This document shows positions 1-11,501 of a stretch of DNA of 33,739 nt, in pieces; position 1 is the first letter of the stretch; each line of letters opens with the position of its first letter. Made by a program: the position numbers and the translations under genes. The notes beneath the pieces are model-generated. The model was not told the origin of the DNA, searched no databases, and saw only the letters and a program-made list of their open reading frames with translations. The stretch covers positions 1 to 33,739 of the forward strand of contig JANBPT010000490.1 in the NCBI GenBank assembly GCA_027575765.1, in the 5' to 3' direction. This DNA is from Tieghemiomyces parasiticus. Lineage: Eukaryota > Kickxellomycota > Dimargaritomycetes > Dimargaritales > Dimargaritaceae.

Positions 1-2990
1 GGCTCGACAGAAAGCGGCGGAGCCGGACCACGTATCGCTGGAACACTTTGACTTTCGAATCGTCGATATGCGGTAGACAAGATGGGTGTCGCCTTCAAAC
101 ATACACCCAGCTTATCCCTGTCAATTCACCATGATCGGCACCCGGCCGAGTAGGACCATTGAATCATCTCTATGGAGTCTAGCATCATCATACCATATCT
201 GTCTCGCTATTGAATCCATCACTACTCTTATAATTCCAATTGCCCCAGGCTCCCCTGTCCCTACTCCTATATTTTTTTTTCCTGCACACCTTGCAACAGC
301 AGCCAGCCGGCGACTTGATTTCTGAACGGTATCGGTTGGAAGCGGGGGGAGGGATAGCCATATGTCCGAATATGCCATTTTTCAAGTCATATAGCGGGCG
401 CTGTGTTTTATGTACACATGAGGCGGTGGGCCTGATAGTGATGAGGAAGAGGGGGTAGACTCGGGTAACCGCACATCTCCCCTCCCTCCTTGACTAAGAT
501 GTTTTGAATCTAAGTATGGGCATAAAAGCCGTTCCGGGTAAACCGACCACGGGTTAATATTGGGACGAGGCCGTGCGACAGAAGCTAGGGCCCATATCCG
601 GAGGTAGAATTCCCGGTAGCGAATAAGGGCCGTTCCAGAGCGCTAAGCACCTAACCGGCCCACCAGATGGTCGATAATTGGCAAACGGCGGGACCGTGTG
701 TTCGCCAAGGGCAGAGGGATAGCGGGGCGTGTGACCAGGCTGCCCAGCTGCTACCCAGTCATAATTCGGCGACCGTGTCGAGTGTAGATAAGAATGCATG
801 GCTATGGATGGGCGTGGCGGTAGGGCAGGGATAATTAGCACGCAGCCAACGGCACGCAAAAAGAGGGGAAGGCGGCGAGGGAGAATTGATTAATTGCGGA
901 AGAGGCAGTATGGCTGCTCATTCCCCGCAGGTCAATAGGGAGGAAGGGGGGCGTGTGTGTGTGTGGCTAGCCTCTGATATAGTCCTGCCACAGAACACAC
1001 GCCCCACCACGCCGGGCCCGCCAGCCTATCTATCTAGAGGGTAAACTAGATCTGGCCGACCTTCGACGTGCAGGGCGGGGTCAGAAACGCGGGGTGCTTC
1101 GGACAAATACGGGCTTGCCATCACCGTGTACCGGTGCAGAACGTAGCAAAGGAGGGCGGAGATACGCCCATCCTGCAATTCTAGCCCGGTGGGGGTGCCG
1201 GAGGAGGGAAGTAGGTGGGATGGGCTGCGCAGGGGCCAGTCCCATTGGCAGCATCTCACTGGCTGGCAATGGGGACACGAGGTATGCCCTGTGGCCGCGC
1301 TATCCCCGGCTAGCCAGGTAGCGACTTGGATCGACCATGAGCGGGGGCCTATCGGCTAGTTTCCCAACGCAGTAGACTTGACGGTGGGATATATGCGGTA
1401 GGATAGACTAGTGGATGCCGACGAACGGCACTGTAGGGGCGGCAAGACGCAGGGGGGAAGTGGCACGTCGCTGAGGAATGCTACAATTAATATTTATCGT
1501 AATCCATTATATAATCGGCCCATCCTCCTCCTATTAGTGACGTTTGCCCCACATAGTGGACGAGAGGGGCCACTATCAATTACGTATCTGTGAATTGGCG
1601 GACAGTGCCGGGCCGCAACCGCCACTAGGGAGAGTGGTGGGGGGGGGAGTCCAATGCAGGGCATACACCCCGCACCCAGCAGACCAGGGGTAATGGTGGA
1701 AGAGGTGGGATCCAGGTCGGGAATGATGGTGCGATCCAATGCTGAGTCTGGCCGTGCGGATTATAAGCAACTGGCCCCATGGCGACGGGCGTGTCAGCGT
1801 GTAAAGGCCTACAGGCAACGAGGGGCTGTTGCGGAGCCGTATTGATCCGAGTGTCGCAGAGTGAGACGTGCAGCCGATGGTGATAAGAATCGGCACTGGC
1901 CCACCAGAAATCAGTCGGAAGCTACGGGACAGTGGACGTCGCTAGGGAGTGGCATACAGGCTGGCGAGAATGGGGGAGGGTTAACTGCTAATGGTGGCCT
2001 GATTATGGCAGTGGCGGGGGTGGGAGACTGGACTGCCAGGTCATCCCAGACATATACCTAGTTAATCAACCGGGCGATTAAGGGATCCTGGCAAGTTTCA
2101 TGTCCATCCTAGCCGGCCAGATGATGGCGTGGTTAGGGCGGGCTGGCCGGCTCAAGTTGTAGGCCGGCTGTGACACAGGTGAGTTCGGTACAAGCCAATG
2201 GTACGACAAACAAGCCACCGCGTGCATAGCCAGGAAAGGCGCAGCCTGATAGCAAACGGTGGCCAAGTAGCGCAGCCCAGCGACGCGCGGTTCAACCCAG
2301 GCTAGGATGACGGATGCATAGGGGACGAGGAGGGCGCCGGTCCCTGTATCCGTTTAATCCGGACCCGCGCACCCGTCTGGCCAGGTTTATCTGGCCTCCT
2401 CTTTAATGCTGCTCGCCCCACCTATCATTCACGCATACAGGTCCACTCTGCTGTGGGGTGAAATCCGTACGTTCAATCAACAATGTCGAGCCCAGTCTCC
2501 GCGCATATACGCGCTGCCTGACTTGGCCTGGGCTGAAGTAACGGCAGAACCCATCCCATCATTGGAGCCGGTTTATTCGACAAATCAGAGCTGCCATCTA
2601 GAATGGTCCGACACTTATCTGGCTTTCGCCTCATTCGCCTTCCCCTGCTCTCTTTCGTCGGTTTGCCTGTTCCGTTCACACTGGGACATATTTTCCCGCC
2701 AAGGCCAGGGTCCCTCCCTGGTGGAACTAAAAAAACCCCCCATCCCACACCCCTCCCACCGTTGCTCTCTATGCTCTCTCTACTAATTAGCCAACTGCTC
2801 AGTCGTAAGTGGTTGCGACCCCTGGCGTGACCACGCTGCGGAGGGAAACGGAGAGGGCCCACGATTCGTCCATCGCTCCTTGCTTGAGCGACGGTCTACT
2901 CACAACACATTGCCATCTATCTACCCTCCGAGAGCCCAAAGCCACCACGCGCTCACGTATTGACCACGGACCTCTCGGCCCTCCCAGACT
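1..2990. other. Intergenic region without recognisable gene
   Basis: About 3 kb of GC-rich, G-run-rich DNA with only short open frames (all below about 130 codons). None has a recognisable domain, a plausible splice partner or a conserved motif. Purine-rich stretches dominate to about 2.3 kb. The strand then switches to pyrimidine-rich sequence (about 2,600-3,450), which fits the promoter and leader of the downstream desaturase gene. It may hold distal regulatory DNA or the end of a gene lying to the left, but nothing specific is visible. Confidence 0.5.
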
Positions 2991-2992
2991 CA

Positions 2993-2999
2993 TATAAAA
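2993..2999 (+). promoter_or_regulatory. TATA box of the desaturase gene
   Basis: A canonical TATAAAA lies about 460 nt upstream of the desaturase start codon. The sequence after it is strongly C/T-rich, as in many fungal transcription start regions. From about 3025 to 3456 there is no ATG on the plus strand, so a transcript starting just after this box would reach the chosen start codon as its first AUG. The assignment is inferred from position and motif; transcription start data are lacking. Confidence 0.5.
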
Positions 3000-3456
3000 C
3001 CCCACGCCCCTGCTCGCCACCGACCGGCCCTTCTTTAGCACTTACGCTCTAGCCTATCGACCTCCCTCCTATTCTTGGGCATCATCGGCCCTTCCCATCT
3101 CGCCTCCCAACGCACAAGCCGTCACCCGTTCCGAGCCTTTGCTCGGCCTCGACCTGCGCCACCTCTTTTTGCTCTTTTCCGCCATACACTCCCCGTCGTC
3201 TTCCGTTTGATACATATCGCGGCGCCCGTGGCTATCAGTGCGCCATCGCTAAGCCTCCATATATAGCAGCATCCACTCCTTCGAAGGTTGCTTGGCGCTC
3301 TCATCCTTTCTTACTCGTGTCGGTCCGCATATTATAAGCCGCGCGTTCTCTCCCTCGCAGTCCCCTCCCCCACGTTACTGTCTGGTTTACCGGTGCATAT
3401 CCATTAGCCTCTTTTGTTTTCTTCTCGATCACCCGTTCCGCGTAGCTGAGTACAAT

Positions 3457-5253
3457 ATGGCTCGTACTGACCTGGCCGAGTCCCCCAAGGGCACGGCCCC
3501 CATCAGTGGCGCCCTCCCCATCCCCTTCGAAAAACTGCCTATCAGCCAGCGCATCCACTGGGTGCACACCATCCTGCTCACGGTAACCCCGGTCGCCGCC
3601 CTGTATGGCCTACTCACCACCCCCTGGGTGACTAAGACCTTCATCCTAACCGTGGTCACCTACTTCATGACCGGTTTCGGCATCACTGCTGGTAAGTACT
3701 CAATTCTTTCTTTATTCGCCCTTTTGCTCGCTGTCCATAGCAGCGACGATCGGACTCTCCTCATGTGCCATCTCCACGCGTCCCCCCCTTTTCGACCATG
3801 CCCACCCCCTATGCCATGGTTACCTGTATCATCGGGTTACTTGGTTTGTCTTCGGAACTACAAAGGGCTTTAAACACCCAATCGGCAGGGGGGTGTCGTC
3901 TTTGAAGCACATTGAGATACCGTCTCCTGCAGAGCCCCCCCCCCCTTCGAAAGAAGAGGAATGCATTAGACCATGGCCTTTCTATTGGGCGACAGGGATA
4001 ACCCCCCCCCCGACTGCTTTCACTTGTCCAACAAAGCTGCAGCCGGAAGGAAAGGCGAGGTCAACCGGTTCTGCCGCTGCCCCTTAAGGCATCTCTATCG
4101 ACCCCTTCGCCGACCATCTGTGATCGCATTACACGCAAGTGTGACACATTCATTTTTGTCCAACGTCCCCTTGATATTAATCATCGTGCTTGACTAACCG
4201 CCTCCCATCTATTATCCTGTCTTTTTCCCACCTTCCCTAGGTTACCACCGGCTTTGGAGCCACCGTGCCTACGACGCACCTCTGGCCACTCGCATTTTCT
4301 TCGCCATCATTGGCGGTTCCGCCGTCCAGGGTAACATCCTATGGTGGTGCCGGGACCACCGCGTGCACCACCGCTTCACCGACACCGAGAAGGACCCCTA
4401 CGGCGCGCAGAACGGCTTCTGGTACTCGCACCTTATCTGGATGCTGTTTAAGAAGGACCGCAACAAGATCGGCAAGGCCGATGTCACCGACCTTTACGCC
4501 GATCCCGTCGTGATGTGGCAGCGCAAGTACTACGTGCCCATCATTCTGATTTTCAGCGTCATCCTCCCGACCTGCATCGCCGGATTCGGCTGGGGCGACT
4601 GGCGCGGCGGATACTTCTACGCCGTGGTCCTGCGCATGGTCATTGTGCACCACGCCACCTTCTGCGTCAACAGTCTGGCCCACTGGTTGGGTGAGAGTTC
4701 CTTCGATGACAAGCACACACCGCGCGATCACATCATCACCGCTCTCATCACCTTCGGCGAGGGCTACCACAACTTCCACCACCAGTTCCCCCAGGACTAC
4801 CGCAATGCCATCAAATTCTTCCAGTACGATCCAACCAAGTGGTTGATTCTGGCCCTGTCCTCCGTCGGCCTAGCCTCTAACCTGCGGACTTTCCCGAAAA
4901 ATGAGGTCCAGAAGGGCCAAGTGATGATGCAACAGAAGAAGATCGACGCCATCAAGGCCAAGATCAAGTGGGGCCCCACCCCTGATGTGCTGCCCAGCTA
5001 CACCATGGCCGAGTACGAGCGTGAGGTGCAAGAGAACGGCCGGTCCTGGCTCCTGGTCGATGGCTTTATCCACGATGTGACTAACTTTATTGACGAGCAT
5101 CCTGGTGGCCCCAAGTACCTCAAGACCTACCTTGGCCGCGACGCCACCCGGGCCTTCGACGGAGGCGTCTACGACCACAGCAACGCCGCCCGCAACCTCA
5201 TGTCCATGATGCGTATCGCCGTCCTGGCCACCACCGACAAGAAGGAGGATTAA
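3457..5253 (+). CDS. OLE1: Delta-9 acyl-CoA desaturase with C-terminal cytochrome b5 domain
   Basis: Two exons, 3457-3691 and 4241-5253, encode 415 residues. The 549-nt intron has a GTAAGT donor and a CCTAG acceptor and splits a Gly codon; splicing it restores the first histidine box. The product is an integral ER membrane di-iron enzyme. It should put a cis double bond at C9 of palmitoyl- and stearoyl-CoA, using electrons from its own cytochrome b5 domain. Visible motifs are HRLWSHR (His81, His86), HRVHHR (His118-122), NSLAH (His226) and HNFHH (His255-259), which are the family's metal ligands. Hydrophobic spans lie around 34-55 and 60-78, and two more lie between the second and third boxes. 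The cytochrome b5 domain begins near residue 333, with HPGG at 365-368 and the second haem ligand at His391. The start is the first ATG after an ATG-free leader. All key residues are present and the length is slightly below that of yeast Ole1. It lies upstream of the WD40 gene on the same strand, with no sign of co-regulation. Confidence 0.95.
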
Positions 5254-7165
5254 AGGAACAGACAGCCCCAGTTAGAGACGTCGTCCTGGTCCCCAGAATC
5301 ACTATTTCTTTTTTGCAACCCATCTTCTTTGTGCATGGCCAGCCTTACTTTCCTCCCCCTTCTCTCTTTCTCCCGTGTCTCATTTCATATCCCCTCGCAT
5401 ATTATCCTTTCAGCCCCAACACCCTTCATCCCCTTCTGTGAAATTAGCATACCACCCCTAACCTCTCTCGTATAGGGGGGGAGGTACATTCAAACCAACT
5501 CTCGTGTCATTATAAAGTAAATTTCAGCGAAACACTTTGCAATCTCCGCCGCATCACTTCCATACAGCGTGGACCGTGGACAGTCACAGATTTTTTTTAT
5601 CTGGTCAGCAATCCGACTTTGTGAAATTATGTAGGAAAAAGAGAGGCAAGGCAGCGGGAGTCGCACTTCCCGTTCAGGTCTGCGGGCAAGTCACCGCCCA
5701 TCTGGTGCGCCGGGTATCCCCCGCCTCACTGGTCAGCTGTCAGATTTAGCCACAGCGTCGTGGCACGGGCGACTCTGACCAGTCATCGCACGTGCACGTA
5801 ATCGTGCACTAGCCAAAGAGGGGGTGGCATGGGTGGGTATTTTTATTGTATCAAGTGGGGCCACTTGCGCTCCGCAGTGTGGGGGGAGTGAGGGTAAAGG
5901 GCGTACCTTCCCCATTCCTATTTTTTAGGTATCATAACCATAATATCAGGCCATTTGCAGCCAGCCGGCAGTCGCCTTCCGATTATGACCATGAGCTCCC
6001 CATTGGGCGGCAGCAGGGAGGTGAGGATCCGGGCCGTAAGAGGCTCGTCTACGCCCCGAGTCGGGCTGTTTCGGGAGCTCAGATGCGTAGCATGCATATT
6101 AAGCCTATTATCGTAAGCGTTGGCGGCCCACCCTAGTCCCCAGAGTTCGATACTTTCGGTTAAGGGTACACAACTAGTAGATAGCTTCAATAGGCACCTA
6201 CGACCTATCTGCCTTTCTCTGAACTGGGGGGCTTCACAGCAGTGTATGCACACTCATCGAAAGGATTACATAAAAACTAGACTCAAATGAGTCCTATTGG
6301 ACCACAGGAAAGTGCTTCGAACGCTACTTGGGCCTGGATAGGCCGTGACTGTCTTGGGGCGAGCAAAAAAAAAAGAACAACAGAAAATCGTTGGCAGATT
6401 GACTGTCAACCCCCATGGCTCCAGATATAAGCCTTGTCTCAGTGCACGTGGCCAATAAGACGGCTGACGTGGTCTCCGGATGCTTACGAAGGGAGAGCAA
6501 CGGCAGAACCAACTAGCCACGAGCCAGACTATAGACGGGTGGCTTGGGCTGCCCTTTAATCTTCGGCCTGGCGAAAGCTGGAGCGCTAGTAGAACTGCGG
6601 CGCATTCCCTGCTCCACCCTTCAAGAATTTCGGCCGATGGGGGTGGGTTTCTATAGCACTTCCCGCATTGGGGGGATATGAGAGAGATAGGGAAGGAGCA
6701 GAGCTGATGAGGGAGGGAGGGCAAGCCAAGCCAAGCCAAGCTGCGCAGGGTGTGTCTCACTTGCCCGTGGCCTGTGTTAATTCTTTCTCCTAAATATATG
6801 CACACTGACCCACGAGGCCGCCGGGTTGCTAAGCAACTATATGTCTGAGCCAACGCTTCATACGCCGGTTTGACTTCAACTACATACTTCATGGACCTCG
6901 GTTGCCCATTCTCTTGATCAGCGCATTGTTTGTCGGACAGACGGTCCAAAAGCAGCATGTGTATTTTCTACTCGCTACCTAGCACACCATCCCAACCCCC
7001 CTCCCTGTCGCACCTAATCTCTTCCTCGGTTCCACTCCTGTCCCATCCACATCAACGCTATTCACCCTCGACGCCCTCCTCCCCACTTCGGACCCTCATT
7101 CCACCAACCTCCCGTTCTCCCCTCCACATCCTTCGCAGCCACCCATAGCCATCCCCGTCTCCACC
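5254..7165. other. Intergenic region between desaturase and WD40 genes
   Basis: The first 250 nt or so are T/C-rich and probably hold the desaturase 3' UTR. The next 1.4 kb contains a 230-codon minus-strand open frame (6958-6266) with no recognisable domain, which I do not accept as a gene. A short CCAAG tandem repeat (4 units) lies near 6722-6741. The last 200 nt are C-rich and end in CCACC before an ATG, so they look like the promoter and leader of the next gene. Confidence 0.5.
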
Positions 7166-10100
7166 ATGAACTTCGGGGAGGAGCCCCGCTCGATTTACCC
7201 CTCGACGAACCTACGCCTACTCTCAGGCCTCTACATTGCCTGTGATGTGGCCGGGTTCATCACCCCACGGACCGAGGTGACACGTCGCGACCACGTCACC
7301 TCCGTCCCACGGGTGGACTACCAAGGCCTGCAGTTCACTGACTCGTTTACGTCCATCAGCCGAGAGCGCTACCAGCAACTGCGGCAGCGCCACTACGAAA
7401 ACTACCGTAACACGGAGCGGCCGCGTGACGAGCTCAAAATTGAACTATCCAAGTTGACCGCCCCGGCCCAGCCTTATTACCGGTTCCGGTACGCCAGCTT
7501 GGGTCCCACCGAGCGCTGCTACGTCGCCCACTTCCAGCTGCGCAACTTGCTCAGTGCGTCCAGTGCCAACCAGTTGTACTATGTTCGTAAGTATTATCTT
7601 CACTTCGCATGAGTGTGCCCCGAGCCGTATGAGCGCATTGTGACGGCCAGGGCGACCTTTTTATGGTAATATTGCCTTTTCACTATCGACTTGGTCACTG
7701 ATCACTCCCCCTTTTTGTTGCCCCCCCCCCTCCTCCTCCTCCTCCTTCTCCACCTCTCCGTTTACCCTGGCCATTAACCACGCTCCTTTAGACTCCACCG
7801 GCTTGCGGCGCTGGTCGGCCTCCGCGTATGTCTCCCGGCCTGTGATTGATTTACGGTCTGAGGACTCCTTGATTCTACCTACCACGCTGGCCGCCCGCGA
7901 CGACCTAGTCTTCCTAGGTGGCCTCAAGGGCGACTACTTCCTCCGCAACGTTGCGACTGGCGTATCCAGCACCGGCCAGCTTAGCCCGCATCCGAATGGT
8001 ATCCTCAACTACGCCGAGCTGGCCTACGCCACTAGCGGCGCCCCGCTCACATTCGTTGCCAGCAACGACGGTCACATCCGTACCCTTGACGTCACCGCCA
8101 GCCAAGTAGTAGCGGATTACCGATTCGATTGCTCCGTTAACTGCGCCAGCGTGAGTCCCGACGGCCAGACTCTGGCCATGGTTGGAGACAGCTGTGAATC
8201 CTACCTCTTGGACCCACAAACCGGCCGGTTCCGCGCCACTCTGACTGGCCACCTTGACTATTCATTCGCCTGCGCCTGGAGCCCCAATGGACGTTACCTG
8301 GTGACGGGAAACCAGGACCGGACCGCCCGGGTCTATGACGTCCGCTACCACACCCGGGCCCTCCACGTTCTGCCTGGTCGCATGGCCTCCGTTCGTACCC
8401 TCCGGTTCAGCCCCGATGGCCGGTACTTGGCAGTCGGCGAGTCCACTGACTATGTGCACCTGGTGGACGTGGTCAGTGATTTCCAGCACGCCCAGACGGT
8501 GGACTTCTTTGGGGATGTGGCCGGCGTGACTTTCACCCCGGACAGCGAGTCCTGCTTCATCGGGGTACGTGATAACCAGCACGGATCCCCGCTAATTCAC
8601 CTGGAACGCGGGCACCACCGGTCCGACCTGGCCATCCCGAAGGTAAAAGTGCCGGTGACGGCGTCAACGGTGGCCGTTCACCACCCGACGATGACCCGAC
8701 CTGACCGTGCCTCCTCCTCATCATCATCATCACGCGGCGAGGACGGTATGTCAACCTCCCCGGGCGGCCAACTTTCGAGTATCCTCCCGGACAACGTCCT
8801 GGACTACTTCACCAACCCGTCCATGATCCGTAAACTGATTGTATCGTCGGTGGCCGAGGACCAGGTCAACCAGCTGCTCCTGGTACCAGGGGCTGACACC
8901 GTCCGGTCTTACGACGTTTGCGTACACCCCCTCCTATCGGCAGGACCTTCGTCTCCCCGGATGATTCTAACGGGGGCCGAGGCACCTTGCCTCGGTATCC
9001 ATACGACAGACCCTAACAACGGGTTCGTCAGTGCCGCCGGGGCCTACGGTAGTAGTGATGGCGGTACCCCCGCCGTCTCTGCCAACAGCTCCCCTGCGGA
9101 TACCCATGCCGACGTTCCGGCTCTGTTGGCCGCCCGGTCCCCAATGGTGGTTGTCGGTCGGCGGACCCCCATGGATTCGCACAACCACGCCGCCGGTCTA
9201 CCCTGTGTCGCTTGCGCCTGGTGCCTCGAGGCCGTCGCCTCCCCCACGATAGCCCCGGTCCGCCGCAGTTTATTTGGGTTCACCTTTTCGGACGACGATG
9301 ACTATGGTCTCTGGCACCGGCTGACTTTGGCTCTGCAGAGCCAGGCCCGGGCCCTAGGGATGACCCTGAACGATTCGGAACATACGGAGGGCATGCCGGC
9401 CGGATGGGCACTATCCAGTATAACGGGCGAAGATGTAGCAGCGTCCGCGACGGGGCTGCCGAACGTTATCACCACCCATTCCGCCGAACCGACCACCACT
9501 GCTACTACTACTACCACCACTGCACGACGCCCATTGCTGGTACCTGGCCAAGAGATTGATTTCACTTACCAGACGGAGCCTGAGACCGGTGTCGACACCG
9601 ATACGGCGGAGATGGAGGTAGAGTTGGCCACCGTTGCTATGGTTACCCAGGTTGTGGCCCGACCGTCCCTCTTGCGCTCGGCGCCGTCATCACCTTTACT
9701 CCGTGGACGAGCGGCCGACCTTCGTCCCCTCACCCTGACCCATACTACCGCACCGATGGGCGCCACTACCGCCGCCACCACCACCACCTCCTCCGACACT
9801 ACCACCAATACCACGGAACGTCGCGGCGCCGAGGCGCTCCTAGACGACCTCTTTACTGGACCGGCCAATCTCTTGCAAGAATACCACACACTATTTCAAA
9901 CCCTGCTCACTTTTAATCCGCCCAACCTAATATCTCACTTTGACTTCCTCGCCCCGTCGTTCCTCCCGCCCATTGATATTGATTTGGACGGAACCTTGGA
10001 CTTCTTCCGCCTCAACAGTTTGCCAACGTTGTCCCTCCGCGACACCGCGATCGGTGCCCTGTTGTCCCAGTGGCGGTCTGCCGATGGGGACGCTCCGGCC

Positions 10101-10844
10101 GATACCCGGGCAGGCCCGACGACCGGCGATGTGGGCCAACACCCACAGGGTGAGGAAGGCGAGGGTGAGATGCGATTGGACGCGGTGACGACGATGATGC
10201 CTGTTACTACTACTACGGCTACTACCCCTACCACCCATGAAATCAGCGGCGCTATCGACGGTCGCGAGATTTCCTCAGCATCGATGGCCAGCAGCACCTC
10301 TGCGCCTCACCACCCCTCCTCGGCCTCTCTGGCGGAACCAGTCTCCTCCTGTCACCACCATTCCCGGCCTCGCTCTCAACACTCTCCTCGTCGCTCAGCC
10401 AGCTACAGCACCCCACTGGTGGCGGCCATCACCATACCGTCTCTCTATACCTCGACTACTACTACTACTACTACTACTACTAGTCCTACTACTGCACCGG
10501 CGACACCCGTCACTGTCGATCGTCTTCAAACTACAGGCCTCCCGCTTGCCCGATCCGCTTTGCACACACTGCCGTCGCTCGAACCACTTACTTCTTCGGC
10601 CCCTACACCTTTTGCGCAGTCCCCGTTATCCCCCAGGAGACAGCAGCATCATCATCATCATAATCGTGCGCCATTTTCTCCGGCCGCTAGCAGCTCCTAC
10701 CGCTGCGAGTTGTATCCTAACCTTCCCTTAACATCCCCCACATCTTCTCCTTCCTACTCACCCGCGGCGGCGGCGGCGTCTTCTGCCCCTCTCATCCGGC
10801 GTCATCGTGGGGTGCCGGCACTGGTGGACTTCTCCTACCTATAA
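7166..10844 (+). CDS. Conserved WD40-repeat protein with long Ser/Thr-rich tail
   Basis: Exons 7166-7586 and 7792-10844 join across a 205-nt GTAAGT...TTTAG intron to give 1157 residues. Residues about 120-430 match a WD40 family shared by plants and fungi whose members are mostly uncharacterised. Diagnostic features are VAHFQLRNLL just before the splice site, the blades with SPDGQTLAMVGD, GHLDYSFACAWSPNGRYLV, TGNQDRTARVYDVR and FSPDGRYLAVGE, and the closing segment DFFGDVAGVTFTPDSESCFIGV. About six blades are visible, so a propeller scaffold for protein-protein contacts is likely, with no catalytic residues. The remaining 700 residues or so are low-complexity: Ser/Thr/Pro-rich with poly-Thr, poly-Ser and poly-His runs, probably disordered. 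A conserved-looking island, FNPPNLISHFDFLAP, sits near residue 850. The start is a CCACC-ATG about 140 codons before the intron. The gene converges on calnexin. Its role in the cell is unknown. Confidence 0.88.
10455..10481 (+). repeat. (ACT)9 microsatellite inside the WD40 gene
   Basis: Nine perfect ACT units encode part of a poly-Thr run in the disordered tail of the WD40 protein. Shorter runs of the same kind occur nearby: ACT/ACC around 9497-9520, TCA near 8715 and CAT near 10648. Length changes would keep the reading frame, so the tail may vary between strains. Confidence 0.9.
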
Positions 10845-11501
10845 CTGTAAGGAGGAGCGGTGAGTGGGGTAGTAAAGAAGGGAGGGGAAGGATGTGGATG
10901 GTTTGTGTTGGCCTTTACTCGCAACGGGCTTCCTTCTGACCGGCACGCGCAACCTCCCCCCCCCAGCCCGAGTCCTTTTTTTTTTTTAAAAAAAAAAGGC
11001 CGTATTTACCTCTCATTTTGCATTGCACCTGCTTCGCTCTACCCGCAACACCGCCCGAACCCCTGGCATTTTACCCATAGATAGCCAACGCTGTACTCTA
11101 CTAATCTCACCATAATGTCCCTTTTCTTACCAACTGTCTTTCACTTCTCATCCTAGCAACATTGGATTATGATTGCGTTTTTTTTTATTAGCTGCAAACT
11201 TGAACCCTTTGTAATCCCCTCCAACTAAACGAATAACGGATCTTATTAAACCCATCCCCCCACGGCTCAGTAGGACACGAAGGTTTCCTTAGATACAGTT
11301 TAATACGCTAGGGGGGGGAGGGGTTATGTTCAAAGGAAAAAAGGGGGAGGAGAGGGTAAGCCAATTGTGATCAAAAATGGGGAATGTTAATGGGCTAAGC
11401 ATGCGTAAAATTATCCCGTTTGGTATGGGGCACGGGGCAAAGCACATTATGTGGGAGAGAGAGAGAGAGAGAGAGGACCACAACGTGGGGTTGTATTGGA
11501 T
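10845..11501. other. Convergent 3' intergenic region with A/T palindrome and GA repeat
   Basis: This 657-nt stretch separates the stop codons of two converging genes. It holds a run of 12 T directly followed by 10 A, flanked by CC and GG (10974-10999), which can fold back on itself. It also holds a (GA)10 microsatellite at 11455-11474 just beyond the calnexin stop. No gene is visible. Both 3' ends and their polyadenylation sites must lie here. Confidence 0.7.
10974..10999. repeat. Perfect T12/A10 inverted repeat
   Basis: The order is CC, 12 T, 10 A, GG, giving a self-complementary block about 130 nt after the WD40 stop codon. On either strand it would place a long T tract or A tract in the 3' UTR or just beyond it. 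Confidence 0.9.

Noticed and set aside
554..859. 101-codon minus-strand open frame in the first kilobase
   Set aside because: No family resemblance and no splice partner; similar chance frames occur throughout the first 3 kb.
3292..3873. Longer desaturase N-terminus and read-through of the first intron
   Set aside because: The upstream part has no ATG before 3457, and the read-through past 3691 loses the first histidine box, which splicing restores.
6266..6958. 230-codon open frame on the minus strand between desaturase and WD40 gene
   Set aside because: No recognisable domain, mixed composition with many rare-looking Cys/Arg/Trp runs, and it overlaps the likely promoter of the WD40 gene. 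GC-rich DNA easily gives frames of this size.
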